DNA of 39,952 bases from a virus: positions 1 through 39,952 of IMG/VR virus record IMGVR_UViG_3300031772_000100. One strand, 5' to 3'. This document shows, one piece after another, positions 13,540-22,296 of the stretch. Within the stretch, counting starts at the first letter, position 1. Each line of letters starts with the position of its first letter. The notes under the pieces were generated by a model, which saw only the letters and a list, made by a program, of their open reading frames with translations, was not told where the DNA came from and ran no database searches. The translations under genes were made by a program, and so were the position numbers.

Positions 13540-14856
13540 TCAATGCACAATGCCGCTGTAAATGATGCCGCTCACGAAGATGCCGCTCTGGAAGATGCCG
13601 CCGCCGCCGAGGGTGTAGTCCACCCTCAACTCTGGCCTTTTGGCGGGGGTGGGATCGTCGGAGGAACTAGCCAACCAACGCCCCGCGGCAATCCACGCAT
13701 CTAAGGTACAAACTGCCACTCCCCTATTATTTGCAGGTGTACTAATCCAGATTTGCGTCATAACTGGTATTGACCATGAATTATCTGTCGCATAGTTGAT
13801 CGTGTGTAGGTTTTCCGGCGTCGCCAATCTGTCGGTTGTCGTATCATTACAACCCGCCGTCGCCCAGTTGTTTACGCCGTCATAGGTATTCCACGTCGCT
13901 CCGTTACCTGTTGCCGAACCATTCCCCGTTCCCTCAATCCAAGCTTGTAATATGCGATATGCGCCGTAGTTGTAGGATTGTGTTGAGTCGGGCGTCTTTA
14001 GTGATAGGAACAGAGTTGCTGCCGCAACCATCGCGGTAGATGGTATGCTCGTGAGTACAAATTGCAACAGTTGTTTGTAGCTGGTACTGGCATTGAACCA
14101 ACCTATAGCGCTATAAACGGAAACGCCGTTATTGAAGGTCGGATTGCCACTATCAATTATCGTATCCTTCCCCGCGCTGGCGTCCGGCTGCAACTCCAAT
14201 GTCGGCTCGATCTCCGGGTCCTGCATCCCATCCGTCTTAATCCCGCTCAGCACCAGCGCCAGTCCCTTGCCGACCGTCACCCACTCGTACTTGACGGGGC
14301 GCACGTCCATCAGGTTTGCCAGATCATGCACGTATGGCGCCCGCAGGCTGCACACCGGTTCGCCCCGGCTCAGGAACGTGTCGCCTTTCAACTCCAACCC
14401 GGCCATCGTCACGGGAAACAGTAACGTACCGCCGGGCACCTTCCAGCCCGCCCGCGGCCGCATGAGCCACGAGGCGAAATGACCGCCGTGTATCCACTCC
14501 ATCGTGAAGTTGGGGTTGTCCCATGCCACCGCCTGCACCTTGGAAAGTGACGGCGCACTCACGGCCACCGGCGAAAACTGCGTGCCCGCTTTCATCTGTG
14601 GCGCGCCGAAGCCGACCCATACGTTATCGTCGCGTGTCGGGTGGAAGTGAGCACTGCCGTCAGTCGCCATCTTCGCCGTGAGCGGTGCGCGGTCGAGTAC
14701 CAGCGGCCGCGCCAGATCGCCCTTGCTCTCATAGGCCAGGACGTTGCGCTTGAGCGTGCCACGGTGGTTGTGGGCCACCGGCTTGATGTGATGCACGCTC
14801 TCGAACCGCCCGCCGCCGAGTTCCGTTTGTTCGCAGCAGGTGTTGGCGAAGGTCAT
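13540..14856 (-). CDS. Tail protein with DNRLRE-like domain
   Basis: 438 residues, ATG overlapping the upstream stop (ATGA). N-terminal ~220 residues are beta-rich without clear motif. Residues ~230-410 show the DNRLRE pattern: KDTIIDSGNPTFNNG, LLQFVLTSIPSTAMV, ATLFLSLKT, AWIEGTGNG, WATAGCND, ELRVDYT. DNRLRE domains are beta-sandwich surface modules. The very end has quasi-repeats of SGIF/SGII type (FQSGIFVSGIIYSGIVH), likely a trimerising or chaperone-bound tip. Receptor-binding or fibre role inferred from position. Confidence 0.7.
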   Translation of the reverse strand: MTFANTCCEQTELGGGRFESVHHIKPVAHNHRGTLKRNVLAYESKGDLARPLVLDRAPLTAKMATDGSAHFHPTRDDNVWVGFGAPQMKAGTQFSPVAVSAPSLSKVQAVAWDNPNFTMEWIHGGHFASWLMRPRAGWKVPGGTLLFPVTMAGLELKGDTFLSRGEPVCSLRAPYVHDLANLMDVRPVKYEWVTVGKGLALVLSGIKTDGMQDPEIEPTLELQPDASAGKDTIIDSGNPTFNNGVSVYSAIGWFNASTSYKQLLQFVLTSIPSTAMVAAATLFLSLKTPDSTQSYNYGAYRILQAWIEGTGNGSATGNGATWNTYDGVNNWATAGCNDTTTDRLATPENLHTINYATDNSWSIPVMTQIWISTPANNRGVAVCTLDAWIAAGRWLASSSDDPTPAKRPELRVDYTLGGGGIFQSGIFVSGIIYSGIVH

Positions 14857-15077
14857 GCCGCCACCGTGCTCTTCGTGACCCAGTTGCCGGCCTCTCGCCG
14901 CTGGATCACCAGGTCATTGCCGCTGCGCGTGATACGCCACGAGCCATCGGTGCCTGAGTTGCCCAGATAATAGGCTCCCGTCGCGCTCGTATCAATAGCC
15001 TGTAGTCGCTCCAATGCCGTGACGCGCTGTCGGATTGCCTTTACCTCATCCACCAGCCGGTCCACGAAGTCGCTCAT
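14853..15077 (-). CDS. Small tail protein with N-terminal coiled coil
   Basis: 74 residues: a coiled-coil start (FVDRLVDEVKAIRQRVTALERLQ) followed by a small beta region (TGAYYLGNSGTDGSW, GNDLVIQRREAGNW). It overlaps both neighbours by ATGA. Short trimeric linker or fibre proteins have this plan. Function inferred from context. Confidence 0.6.
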   Translation of the reverse strand: MSDFVDRLVDEVKAIRQRVTALERLQAIDTSATGAYYLGNSGTDGSWRITRSGNDLVIQRREAGNWVTKSTVAA

Positions 15078-16159
15078 ACGCTCTCGGTCTCTATGTTAAT
15101 CGCCTCGCCGCCTTCTTTCGTTGCCGCCACCGTGACGCCGGTCACTTTCACTACGTCCGTGATGTCGGCGTAATAGGCCGTTGCCAAGTCGCCCAGATAG
15201 TAGTGGATGCCATAGGCGCAAGTCGCCGTCTGCATAGCCTTGAAGGTGAATGCCTGTTTGGCGCGCATATCGTCCAGCCGGGCGTCACCGCGTGCGTCGA
15301 GGGCGGCCGTGGTCGTGCAATCGCGTGCATCCACGAAGACTTCGTAATCCGATGTACCACTCACGTAATCCGCGCCCGTGCGTATCTCGTACACCCGGTC
15401 TGTGTCCTGGCCCTGACCCCCGACAATGGCGACCGTCGCCTCGTTGATGTGGTCCCAGGTATACTCCGACTCCGCCATGTTGCCGCGGTCAAGGCCGAAC
15501 CATAGGCTGGCCCGCCGGTCGGTGCCCAGTTGTCCGAGATACCAGCGGAAATTCCATGCCGCCGCGCCGGTGTTCACGAGGTCGAAGTCGCCGCCGGCCA
15601 CGAGCGCGAGGGATTGCAATGTCTGAAGTAAGTTGTCATTCGAGCAGGCCCAATCCAAATGCGTGCCTGCGGCGCCGTCTGTCTGGATCGTGATACCCGC
15701 AATCGTCGCCAACCGCTTGCGCCCATCCGCTGTCGTGCCCGAGGCCGTCGCGTTGTACTTCACCAGTTCCTTCATCACCGTCTCGGGTGCGGTATGCGTG
15801 AATACGCTCCGGCCGGTCGTGTTAGCCGCATAGTCCACAGTGCGCCACGAGAGGAGCGACATTTGCCCCGGCGCATAGACTTCCAGCATGTCCTGGTCGC
15901 TGTAATACCGCCTCACTTTGCGCACGATCCCCCAGAAGTCACACGCCCGCGCCAGACCCCAGTCGGCATTCTCCCGCCAGACCTCCACGAGTGCCTTGTC
16001 CACGAAGTAAGGCACAATCGCGTCGTCTGCCCGGAAAGTAATGTGCGCCAACCCCGGCTCATTGACGTGCTTGGTATAGGTCAACGTGTCGAAACTGACC
16101 GATTGCGCCACCTCGACACCGGCGGTTGTCTGCACCTTGAGCGTGTAGGTCGTGGTCAT
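15074..16159 (-). CDS. Tail hub protein, Gp37-like (ReqiPepy6 type)
   Basis: 361 residues. The series YTKHVNEPGLAHITFRADD, VEVWREN, DFWGIVRKVRRYYSD, YAPGQMSLLSWRTVDYAA, later DRVYEIRTGADY, and a C-terminal part VTGVTVAATKEGGEAINIETE is typical of the Gp37-like hub family of siphovirus baseplates, which forms the ring at the tail tip below Dit. Its place after the Dit and lectin-like genes fits. Family call by eye. Confidence 0.7.
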   Translation of the reverse strand: MTTTYTLKVQTTAGVEVAQSVSFDTLTYTKHVNEPGLAHITFRADDAIVPYFVDKALVEVWRENADWGLARACDFWGIVRKVRRYYSDQDMLEVYAPGQMSLLSWRTVDYAANTTGRSVFTHTAPETVMKELVKYNATASGTTADGRKRLATIAGITIQTDGAAGTHLDWACSNDNLLQTLQSLALVAGGDFDLVNTGAAAWNFRWYLGQLGTDRRASLWFGLDRGNMAESEYTWDHINEATVAIVGGQGQDTDRVYEIRTGADYVSGTSDYEVFVDARDCTTTAALDARGDARLDDMRAKQAFTFKAMQTATCAYGIHYYLGDLATAYYADITDVVKVTGVTVAATKEGGEAINIETESV

Positions 16160-17029
16160 CTATTCCGGCCCTATGGCCCACCAAGAGAAGTAAAGTACAT
16201 TGGCAGGAGGATTTGCGGTGCCTTTCCAATATGCGGTCAATCCCGCCGCTGTCGTTATGCCGGACAACACTATCTTCGATGATGGGTTGTCGGCATAGAT
16301 GATTATGGCTATTGGTGTATCGGAGAAAGCGACAGGGAAGGTGATCGCCACAGTACCACTTGTGGCAGCCGCGACGCCTCCGTATTGACCGCATTGCATC
16401 CGGCACATCGTCACGTCATAATTGGTGATGCCCGCCGTCGCCCAGGCGGTGGCACTGCCCCCTTGGCGTTTCGCACATACCAGAACCCGATTGCCAACCT
16501 TCGTATCGTCTACACTATCAGCGTCGTAATTCTCAGTTGCCAGCATCGTCGGCATGTAGAGGTACGCGCGTGCATCCGTGACGGTGATCACGCCGCCGGT
16601 GGTGATGGTCAAGGTTGCGAGCGAGATCTCCCACTTCACGCCGTCCGTCTGCGTCACGGATGGGATCGTCGCCGTTCCGTCGGCGCTCGAAATAAGCGCA
16701 ATCCGTACCGTCTGTGTGACGCCATAGATGGCCTGGAGAACTACGCGGTGTCCGGTTGTGCCGGTCGTGGGCGTCGCTACTGTGACCGATACCACTGCAT
16801 CATTGGCATAGAATAGGCCATTGACCATCGCCGCGCCGGTGGCGACGGAGAGCGGCGAAGATGTGCTTGTGACTGCCAATTCATTCAGGTAACCGTACAG
16901 GACGCCGCGCGTAGTGTAGTCGTCGCTGGTGAACACGGCGCGCAGCATCTCGGCAAAGTCGGCTTGTTCGTAAGCCTCCAGGCCATCGCCGTAAAGCCCG
17001 GTCGCCCACATCAAAGAGCGTTCGGTCAT
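16160..17029 (-). CDS. Tail protein with lectin-like C-terminus, copy 1
   Basis: 289 residues. Paralogue of the next gene upstream: both have FTSDxY..GVLxGYLNxLAVT, SPLSVxTGAAMVxGxFY, TTGHRxVL, DADSVDDTxxGNRV, RQGGSAT and a C-terminal block xVxFPVAFSxxPIxxxxY followed by a Trp and a final GPE. The C-terminus resembles an H-type lectin domain. Such proteins are baseplate-attached receptor-binding candidates. The gene ends directly before the hub ATG. Confidence 0.65.
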   Translation of the reverse strand: MTERSLMWATGLYGDGLEAYEQADFAEMLRAVFTSDDYTTRGVLYGYLNELAVTSTSSPLSVATGAAMVNGLFYANDAVVSVTVATPTTGTTGHRVVLQAIYGVTQTVRIALISSADGTATIPSVTQTDGVKWEISLATLTITTGGVITVTDARAYLYMPTMLATENYDADSVDDTKVGNRVLVCAKRQGGSATAWATAGITNYDVTMCRMQCGQYGGVAAATSGTVAITFPVAFSDTPIAIIIYADNPSSKIVLSGITTAAGLTAYWKGTANPPANVLYFSWWAIGPE

Positions 17030-17032
17030 GAT

Positions 17033-17911
17033 CTACTCCGGCCCCATAGCAACCCAAAAGAACACGGGATTTGTTGGCGTACTGGCATCTGTGGTTTTCC
17101 AGTAGATGGTCGTTTGAGTTGCATCCACGTCTAACGCACTAACAGCCATAGGGTATGACCTTATATCCCCTTGATACATCGCCAATGGTATTGGCTTGTA
17201 GGAGAACGCCACCGGGAATGTCACCACCACGGTGCCATTGTCCACACCGCTCGAAGTATCGGTAATTACTCCGCACTGGATCCGCGTCGTCGTCGGTGTG
17301 TAGGTGGTCGTACCGTAATCCTCCCATGAGGTCGCGCTGCCGCCCTGTCGCCGGTCAAGGCGCGCCACACGGTTGCCGGCAACCGTATCGTCCACGGAGT
17401 CGGCATCCATATTGGCGGTAGCGGCCATCGTCGCAAAGTGGCAATAATTCCGCACGTCCGTGAGCGTGATCGCACCCAGCGTCGTGACCGTGAACGTTGC
17501 GAGGCTGATGTCATAGGTTGTTCCGGCCGTCTGCGTGACAGCCGGGATGTCGGCTGTGCCATCTGCGCTGGCGATATCATAGATGCGGACCGTCTGGGTC
17601 GTGCTCCAGGAGGCGCGCAGCACGAGGCGATGGCCGGTCGTGCCATTGGTGGGCGTCGTGATCGTTACCGACTTGGCGGCGCTGTTGGTGTAGAAGAAGC
17701 CGTATACCATAGCGGCCCCGGTGTTCACACTGAGCGGCGAGGTGACGCCGGTTACGGCCAGGTCATTGAGATAGCCCTTGAGCACGCCCTGGGTCGCGTA
17801 GTTATCCGAGGTGAACAACGCCCGGAACACCTCCGCGATCTCCGCCATCGTGTAAGCCGTTGCCCCGTCGCCATAATCGCCTGTGGTCCAGAAGCGTGAG
17901 AGTTCTGCCAA
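17033..17911 (-). CDS. Tail protein with lectin-like C-terminus, copy 2
   Basis: 292 residues, tandem paralogue of the gene at 16160-17029. The N-terminal ~100 residues are closest between the two; the C-terminal lectin-like regions (VVVTFPVAFSYKPIPLAMY here) have diverged more, as expected if the N-terminus docks to the baseplate and the C-terminus recognises ligands. The tandem arrangement points to duplication. Confidence 0.65.
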   Translation of the reverse strand: MAELSRFWTTGDYGDGATAYTMAEIAEVFRALFTSDNYATQGVLKGYLNDLAVTGVTSPLSVNTGAAMVYGFFYTNSAAKSVTITTPTNGTTGHRLVLRASWSTTQTVRIYDIASADGTADIPAVTQTAGTTYDISLATFTVTTLGAITLTDVRNYCHFATMAATANMDADSVDDTVAGNRVARLDRRQGGSATSWEDYGTTTYTPTTTRIQCGVITDTSSGVDNGTVVVTFPVAFSYKPIPLAMYQGDIRSYPMAVSALDVDATQTTIYWKTTDASTPTNPVFFWVAMGPE

Positions 17912-17920
17912 TGCGTCCTC

Positions 17921-18805
17921 CTATATGCCGATGTACCGCGTGTAGTATTGCATCGTCAGCAGGGTCGCCGTGCTAGGCGAGGTGCCGGTGATCTGGATGG
18001 TGTTGATGCCATTCGACACATCGCGCTTCGAGGCGATGGCGAACGTGCTCAGGTGCGATGGCTCAACCAGTTTGCCGCCCTGGTAGTCGCCGTTCTTGTC
18101 CTTGACCGACTTCACGCCATAGGCGCAATCGATCTCGTAATAGTCCCCGGCGGCGATGGTCGTGCCAGTGAAGTCCAGCCTCTTGTCGGTGTTGATGTTG
18201 CGGATGACCGGCGAGGTGATCGGCCCGGCGATCTTCAGATAGGGGAGCGCCTTCCATGTGCCGGCATAGTTGGCGTTGATGGTGCCGGTATTGGCCGTCG
18301 CGCCGACGGCAATGGGCACGACCAGGGGGATGCTCATGCCCGCGGCAAAGGTAGCCGTCTTCGTGACGATGGTTGGATCATAGAACGTCGGGTCGTGGGC
18401 TATGAACTCCGCTATTTCCCGGTAGGTGAAACCGGCGCGGTCGCTGGTGTTGAAGTCCAGTCGGCCTGAATAGACGCAATCGAGTTGTCGCACCGCTCCG
18501 CTGTCCAGGGTCCACCGCATGATACCCGCCGTGCCGCTGTCGGCCGGCGCGAATATCTCTTCGAGCGTCTGCCTCAGCGTATAGAGCGCCGTCTGTGACG
18601 CACCGGCCATGCCGAGTAACAACATGAATACGCGTGGATCAAGGCGCATTCCCCGGTAGGTCACGCCGTCCTGTTGTGGGCCGCGCTCCGTGATGTGATG
18701 TAGTGGCGCTATCCCCAGGCCCGTGTCACCCTCACGCCAGACCAGGGTGCCGTCACCCAGGTTATAGGCCGTATTGTTGACGATCCATTCGACGGTGATG
18801 GTCAT
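17921..18805 (-). CDS. Distal tail protein (Dit)-like
   Basis: 294 residues, ATG overlapping the tape-measure stop (ATGA). The N-terminal half (YNLGDGTLVWREGDTGLG, RGPQQDGVTYRGMRLDPR, ALYTLRQTLEEIFAP) matches Dit/siphovirus tail-component proteins: a beta-sandwich ring protein at the tail end. The C-terminal half is a second beta domain with IDCAYGVKSV. Position right after the tape measure is the classical Dit place. Confidence 0.75.
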   Translation of the reverse strand: MTITVEWIVNNTAYNLGDGTLVWREGDTGLGIAPLHHITERGPQQDGVTYRGMRLDPRVFMLLLGMAGASQTALYTLRQTLEEIFAPADSGTAGIMRWTLDSGAVRQLDCVYSGRLDFNTSDRAGFTYREIAEFIAHDPTFYDPTIVTKTATFAAGMSIPLVVPIAVGATANTGTINANYAGTWKALPYLKIAGPITSPVIRNINTDKRLDFTGTTIAAGDYYEIDCAYGVKSVKDKNGDYQGGKLVEPSHLSTFAIASKRDVSNGINTIQITGTSPSTATLLTMQYYTRYIGI

Positions 18806-20796
18806 ACCGTTGCCCCGAGCTGTTGAAAGAGTCGGATGTCATCGCGCAGGCTGGACTCGCTCTGGTAGTTGCGGTAGTTGGCCTGGATATTCCAGTTGTG
18901 CATGACCGGCGTGATGCGCTCGCCGCCGTGTACGGTCGCGGTCTGTGGCATGCCGATAGGGCCGGGTACGATGCCGCCGTATTGGTAACTGGAAGCTGCA
19001 TTCATCTGGCTCAATTTGTGCTTCCAGTATTCCGCCTCATTCCAAGCGGTTATTGCGCCGCCTGAGTCAGTGAACCGCAGATTATTGTATCGATTCATCC
19101 ACAGTCTATATTGCTCTTGTGCCGCGCCAACGGGGTCATATGTAGTTCCTCCCCCGCCCCCACTGGATGAAGGTTGATTCGCGGCCGCTGTTGCCGCGGC
19201 TCCCCATACCGCAGCCTGTCCCGCAAAACCAGCACTGGCAGCACCCGTCAAAGGTATAGCCGCACTGAGCGCAGCCAGGATTTGATTGGTAATTTGTTTC
19301 AAGCGGGCTTGAAATACTGCTCCATTGACATACTCACTGAGCTTCTGTCCAAGCCAATCGAATAGATCGGTGATATATCCAATGCCGTCAATCTTTGCCT
19401 GTTTCACCCAATCCCAGAACTTCTTTGACCAGGGGGCAAGTGTGCGCTCTATTTCGGGCCAATGGGCTTGGAGTTCGCTAGTTATCGCGTTGACGAAATC
19501 ATAAATCAGACCAGCTATGCTTGGGATCGCACCGCCCGGCCCTACTAGGAAGCTAAGCATCGCACTGATTGCACCGCCCCAGTCCCCGCGGACAAGTGCG
19601 TTCTTGATGGTTGTTGCCGTGCCCAGAAATTGGCGGGTGAGACGTCCGAATATCGGATCAACTGTTGATTTGATGCCATCCACGAATCCCGTCCAGGCAT
19701 TGGTTAATTCTGGGCTGGTAAAGGCGTCAACCGTAGTATTGAGGAAATCATTGATGGCGGGTAAGAGTATGCCGCCCGCGTCCTCTCCCAATTCACCCCA
19801 TCCGACGCGCAGGCGCTCTACTGCGCCCAGCGCCGTCGTGCCGACCATCTCTGCCGTACCGCCAAATTTCTGGTCTAACCTATCAAGGATGATTTGCTGC
19901 CCTTGCATCACCTTCCCGGCTTTATCGGTTTCGTCACCGGCGGCTAACTGAGCATCGTTGTAGTCCTTTATCGCACCCTCGGCCCCGCCGATTTCGTCCA
20001 CCAATTTCTTGATTGTGAAATTCTGCGCGGCTAGGGATGCATTGCTGGTACTGCCCGATTTCTCCATCTCGTCAAGGCGCATCTTTGCAATATTCAATTG
20101 CGTGTGCAGGTCGGGCAATGCGGCGGCAGCGTCACTCGCCGCTTTTTGCTGGTCGACCAATCCCGCATTCGCGCCGAATAACGTGGCGATCATTTCCTTT
20201 TCGGAATCGGTGAATACGACACCGGCCCTCTGGAGACCTGTAAGAATGGACGTATCGCCGTCCATCGCTTTACCTACCAATTGGGCCACATTCACCAATG
20301 ATTCTTGACTTGGAATGACACCGTTCGCCGTTGCGGTTGCCATGTCGAGTACGGCTTTGGTCGCGGCCGGAAACACATCCTTGCCGATGCTGGTATACTT
20401 CAACAGAACATTCTCAGCACTGAGAATGGCCTCATCCTCAAATGTCGTTTGGTTAGCAAAAGCCTTGGCAAGATTCACCAGCGCGTCTTTGGTCATGCCC
20501 GCTGCGCCGGCTGTGCTTTTGAGTACGGCATCCGTCTGGGTACTCACGATCTGCGCTTTGGCAGCATCTGCAACCCAACCGACGACCGCATCTCCCATGC
20601 CTTTGAATACGTCAACAAATGCCTGCCCGACTGCCTTGATACCACCCAGGAAGGCATTGAAAGCCTCGGTCATGAGATTGCCGGCGAATACTCCCTTGGC
20701 TATGTCGCCAAAGGACATCACGTCCGCTTTGGCCTCTGCCAGCGGCGCCTTCGCCTCGTTCTTGCCGGTTATCCTGATTTCGACTTCGTTAGCCAT
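18802..20796 (-). CDS. Tape measure protein
   Basis: 664 residues from ATG at 20794-20796 (GTG two codons earlier is possible). It sets tail length; a protein of this size predicts a short tail near 100 nm. Mostly helical, with hydrophobic segments (IAKGVFAGNLMTEAFNAFLGG, AMLSFLVGPGGAIPSIAGLIYDFV), a coiled coil near 230-290, a Ser/Gly linker near 550, and a C-terminal VHGGERITPVMH motif typical of tape measures. It follows the G/GT genes and precedes Dit. Confidence 0.9.
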   Translation of the reverse strand: MANEVEIRITGKNEAKAPLAEAKADVMSFGDIAKGVFAGNLMTEAFNAFLGGIKAVGQAFVDVFKGMGDAVVGWVADAAKAQIVSTQTDAVLKSTAGAAGMTKDALVNLAKAFANQTTFEDEAILSAENVLLKYTSIGKDVFPAATKAVLDMATATANGVIPSQESLVNVAQLVGKAMDGDTSILTGLQRAGVVFTDSEKEMIATLFGANAGLVDQQKAASDAAAALPDLHTQLNIAKMRLDEMEKSGSTSNASLAAQNFTIKKLVDEIGGAEGAIKDYNDAQLAAGDETDKAGKVMQGQQIILDRLDQKFGGTAEMVGTTALGAVERLRVGWGELGEDAGGILLPAINDFLNTTVDAFTSPELTNAWTGFVDGIKSTVDPIFGRLTRQFLGTATTIKNALVRGDWGGAISAMLSFLVGPGGAIPSIAGLIYDFVNAITSELQAHWPEIERTLAPWSKKFWDWVKQAKIDGIGYITDLFDWLGQKLSEYVNGAVFQARLKQITNQILAALSAAIPLTGAASAGFAGQAAVWGAAATAAANQPSSSGGGGGTTYDPVGAAQEQYRLWMNRYNNLRFTDSGGAITAWNEAEYWKHKLSQMNAASSYQYGGIVPGPIGMPQTATVHGGERITPVMHNWNIQANYRNYQSESSLRDDIRLFQQLGATV

Positions 20797-20965
20797 GCTC
20801 ACCCGCTTTGGCGATAGCCGAACGGTAGACCATCAACCTATGCCACCACACCTCAGTGCACTCCGCCTCGAAGGCCCACGGCGCAACCCCGCATTCCTGC
20901 GCCACTGCGACAATCAGCGCCCACTCTGGCGGCGCAATTCCCGGTGTGCCTTTCGCCCAGTGCAT
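20789..20965 (-). CDS. Tail assembly chaperone, T part
   Basis: 58 codons from ATG at 20963-20965 (TAATG overlap) to TAA at 20789-20791: MHWAKGTPG…, with ALIVAVAQECG and WWHRLMVYRSA. Its main product is expected to be a fusion: the frame is -1 relative to the G gene and stays open back to the slippery site at 21013-21019. The fusion would be about 159 residues. It overlaps the tape-measure start by eight bases. Confidence 0.7.
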   Translation of the reverse strand: MHWAKGTPGIAPPEWALIVAVAQECGVAPWAFEAECTEVWWHRLMVYRSAIAKAGEHG

Positions 20966-21267
20966 TATTCGCCATCCGGCATCGTCTTCGACAAAGGGGC
21001 AGTCATCAGGCCACCCCCCATGACCGCCGACAACAGTCCCTTGATCTGCCGCTCCGTTGCGTCCAGGAGCGCTTCACGCGCCTCTTCGCGGTTGTGTGGC
21101 GCGACCACATAGGGCAATAGGAAATCCGCGATCTTGTCAATCGCACCCGGAGCCGACTTCAGGCCGGCGAATAACTGCATCGCCTGCTTGTTGCGCCGCA
21201 GATAGCCCGGGCTGTCCGGCGTCGGTTGCTCCAGTACCAACTCAACCTTGGTCGTCTTCGTCGCCAT
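20965..21267 (-). CDS. Tail assembly chaperone, G part
   Basis: 100 residues (MATKTTKVELVLEQPTPDSPG…); mostly helical. In siphophages the G and GT proteins bind the tape measure during tail assembly and GT is made by a -1 ribosomal frameshift near the end of G. Here the heptamer G GGG GGT lies at 21019-21013, in the correct phase (codons GGG, GGT), and the -1 frame continues WPDDCPFVEDDAGWRIMHWAKG without a stop into the T part. Confidence 0.8.
   Translation of the reverse strand: MATKTTKVELVLEQPTPDSPGYLRRNKQAMQLFAGLKSAPGAIDKIADFLLPYVVAPHNREEAREALLDATERQIKGLLSAVMGGGLMTAPLSKTMPDGE
21013..21019 (-). other. -1 ribosomal frameshift site G GGG GGT
   Basis: On the coding strand the heptamer GGGGGGT fits X-XXY-YYZ with X and Y both G. 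The zero-frame codons are ATG-GGG-GGT. After the slip the T is read again as TGG and the frame is open to 20789. Confidence 0.7.
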
Positions 21268-21282
21268 CGGTCGTACCTTTCT

Positions 21283-22287
21283 CTAGGTCAGGTTCGCCAG
21301 CTCATTGACCACCGTGATCGTTGACATGGTAGAGGCGGTCTCGCTGTAGGACACTCGCAGTTTGCCTACCACAATGTCATTACCCGCCTTTTCACCGATC
21401 TTGTCGAAACTCTCCCACTTGCCGTAGCAGTCAATGATGAGCTTCTTCGTCGTGTGCGTGGTGCCGGTCGTGGTGAGCGCCGAGCCAACTGTCAATAGCC
21501 GGATCGCCCGCTCCGTCTCCGCCCGCCAGGCCGCCTTCTCTGCGACGCTGGTCGTGTCGTGCTCGAAGGTCATCGTGAGGGTGGCGGCCGCCGGGATCGT
21601 CTTGGTGAAGGCGAAATACAACGCATTGGAATCGCCGGTGAAGACGGGTACGATGCCTGTGTCGCTCACGTTCAACTCGTAGGCCAGCAGGGTATTGCTC
21701 TTCGTGGTCGTGCCGATGCTGCCTGCCGTGTTGATGTAGAGCGTGGACTTGCCGAACAGGATTTCCTCTACTGTCGGCGCCGTGATACCGGTCGTGAAGG
21801 AACAAAGTGCCACTTGCCGCCCTATCCAGTCCGCTGTCACCATCCAGGGCTTGCCCGCCTCGCCCGACAATTTGAACGACTTGACGAAGGCGTATTCTAT
21901 CTCTTCGGCCTGCTGGTCGTCGCCGCCCTCGATGGTGTAGGTCGTGATGGTGTTGGCGGCTGTGGTGGGGAAGGTATAGGCGTACACCTTGCCCGAGCCG
22001 CTATCGGCAGTCGCTGCTGTCCAGACCTGCTTGACACCTGCCTCCAGAATATGTGGCAACGCCTCAAACGTGGCCTCGATTTCGTCAAAGGTCAGTTTTG
22101 CGCCCAACTTCGGCACGAACGAACGATTGGTGCGTTGGAGGATACCGATGTCCTCGTTGGCAAACCCTACCTCGATGTCATCCTCGATCGTACCGCGGCC
22201 GCGCCACTGCCGGACTGCTGCCGTGGCCGTTCCTGCTGTCGTTTCCTTTCCGTATAGAATCTTGCGGAGTGCTTTTACACCGGGCAT
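21283..22287 (-). CDS. Major tail tube protein
   Basis: 334 residues, Thr/Ala-rich beta protein: KILYGKETTAGTATAAVRQWRG at the start, LGAKLTFDEIEATFEALPHILEAG, FVKSFKLSGEAGKPWMVTADWIG, and a second domain (TLTMTFEHDTTS, KKLIIDCYGKWE). The combination and the place upstream of G/GT identify the tube protein of a long-tailed phage. The C-terminal part may be a surface decoration domain. Confidence 0.8.
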   Translation of the reverse strand: MPGVKALRKILYGKETTAGTATAAVRQWRGRGTIEDDIEVGFANEDIGILQRTNRSFVPKLGAKLTFDEIEATFEALPHILEAGVKQVWTAATADSGSGKVYAYTFPTTAANTITTYTIEGGDDQQAEEIEYAFVKSFKLSGEAGKPWMVTADWIGRQVALCSFTTGITAPTVEEILFGKSTLYINTAGSIGTTTKSNTLLAYELNVSDTGIVPVFTGDSNALYFAFTKTIPAAATLTMTFEHDTTSVAEKAAWRAETERAIRLLTVGSALTTTGTTHTTKKLIIDCYGKWESFDKIGEKAGNDIVVGKLRVSYSETASTMSTITVVNELANLT

Positions 22288-22296
22288 GGTTTCCTC

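Noticed and set aside
12845-13543. A 232-codon minus-strand ORF opposite the HNH gene
   Set aside because: It is the antisense of a clear HNH endonuclease with promoter and ribosome-binding site; the product has no motif.
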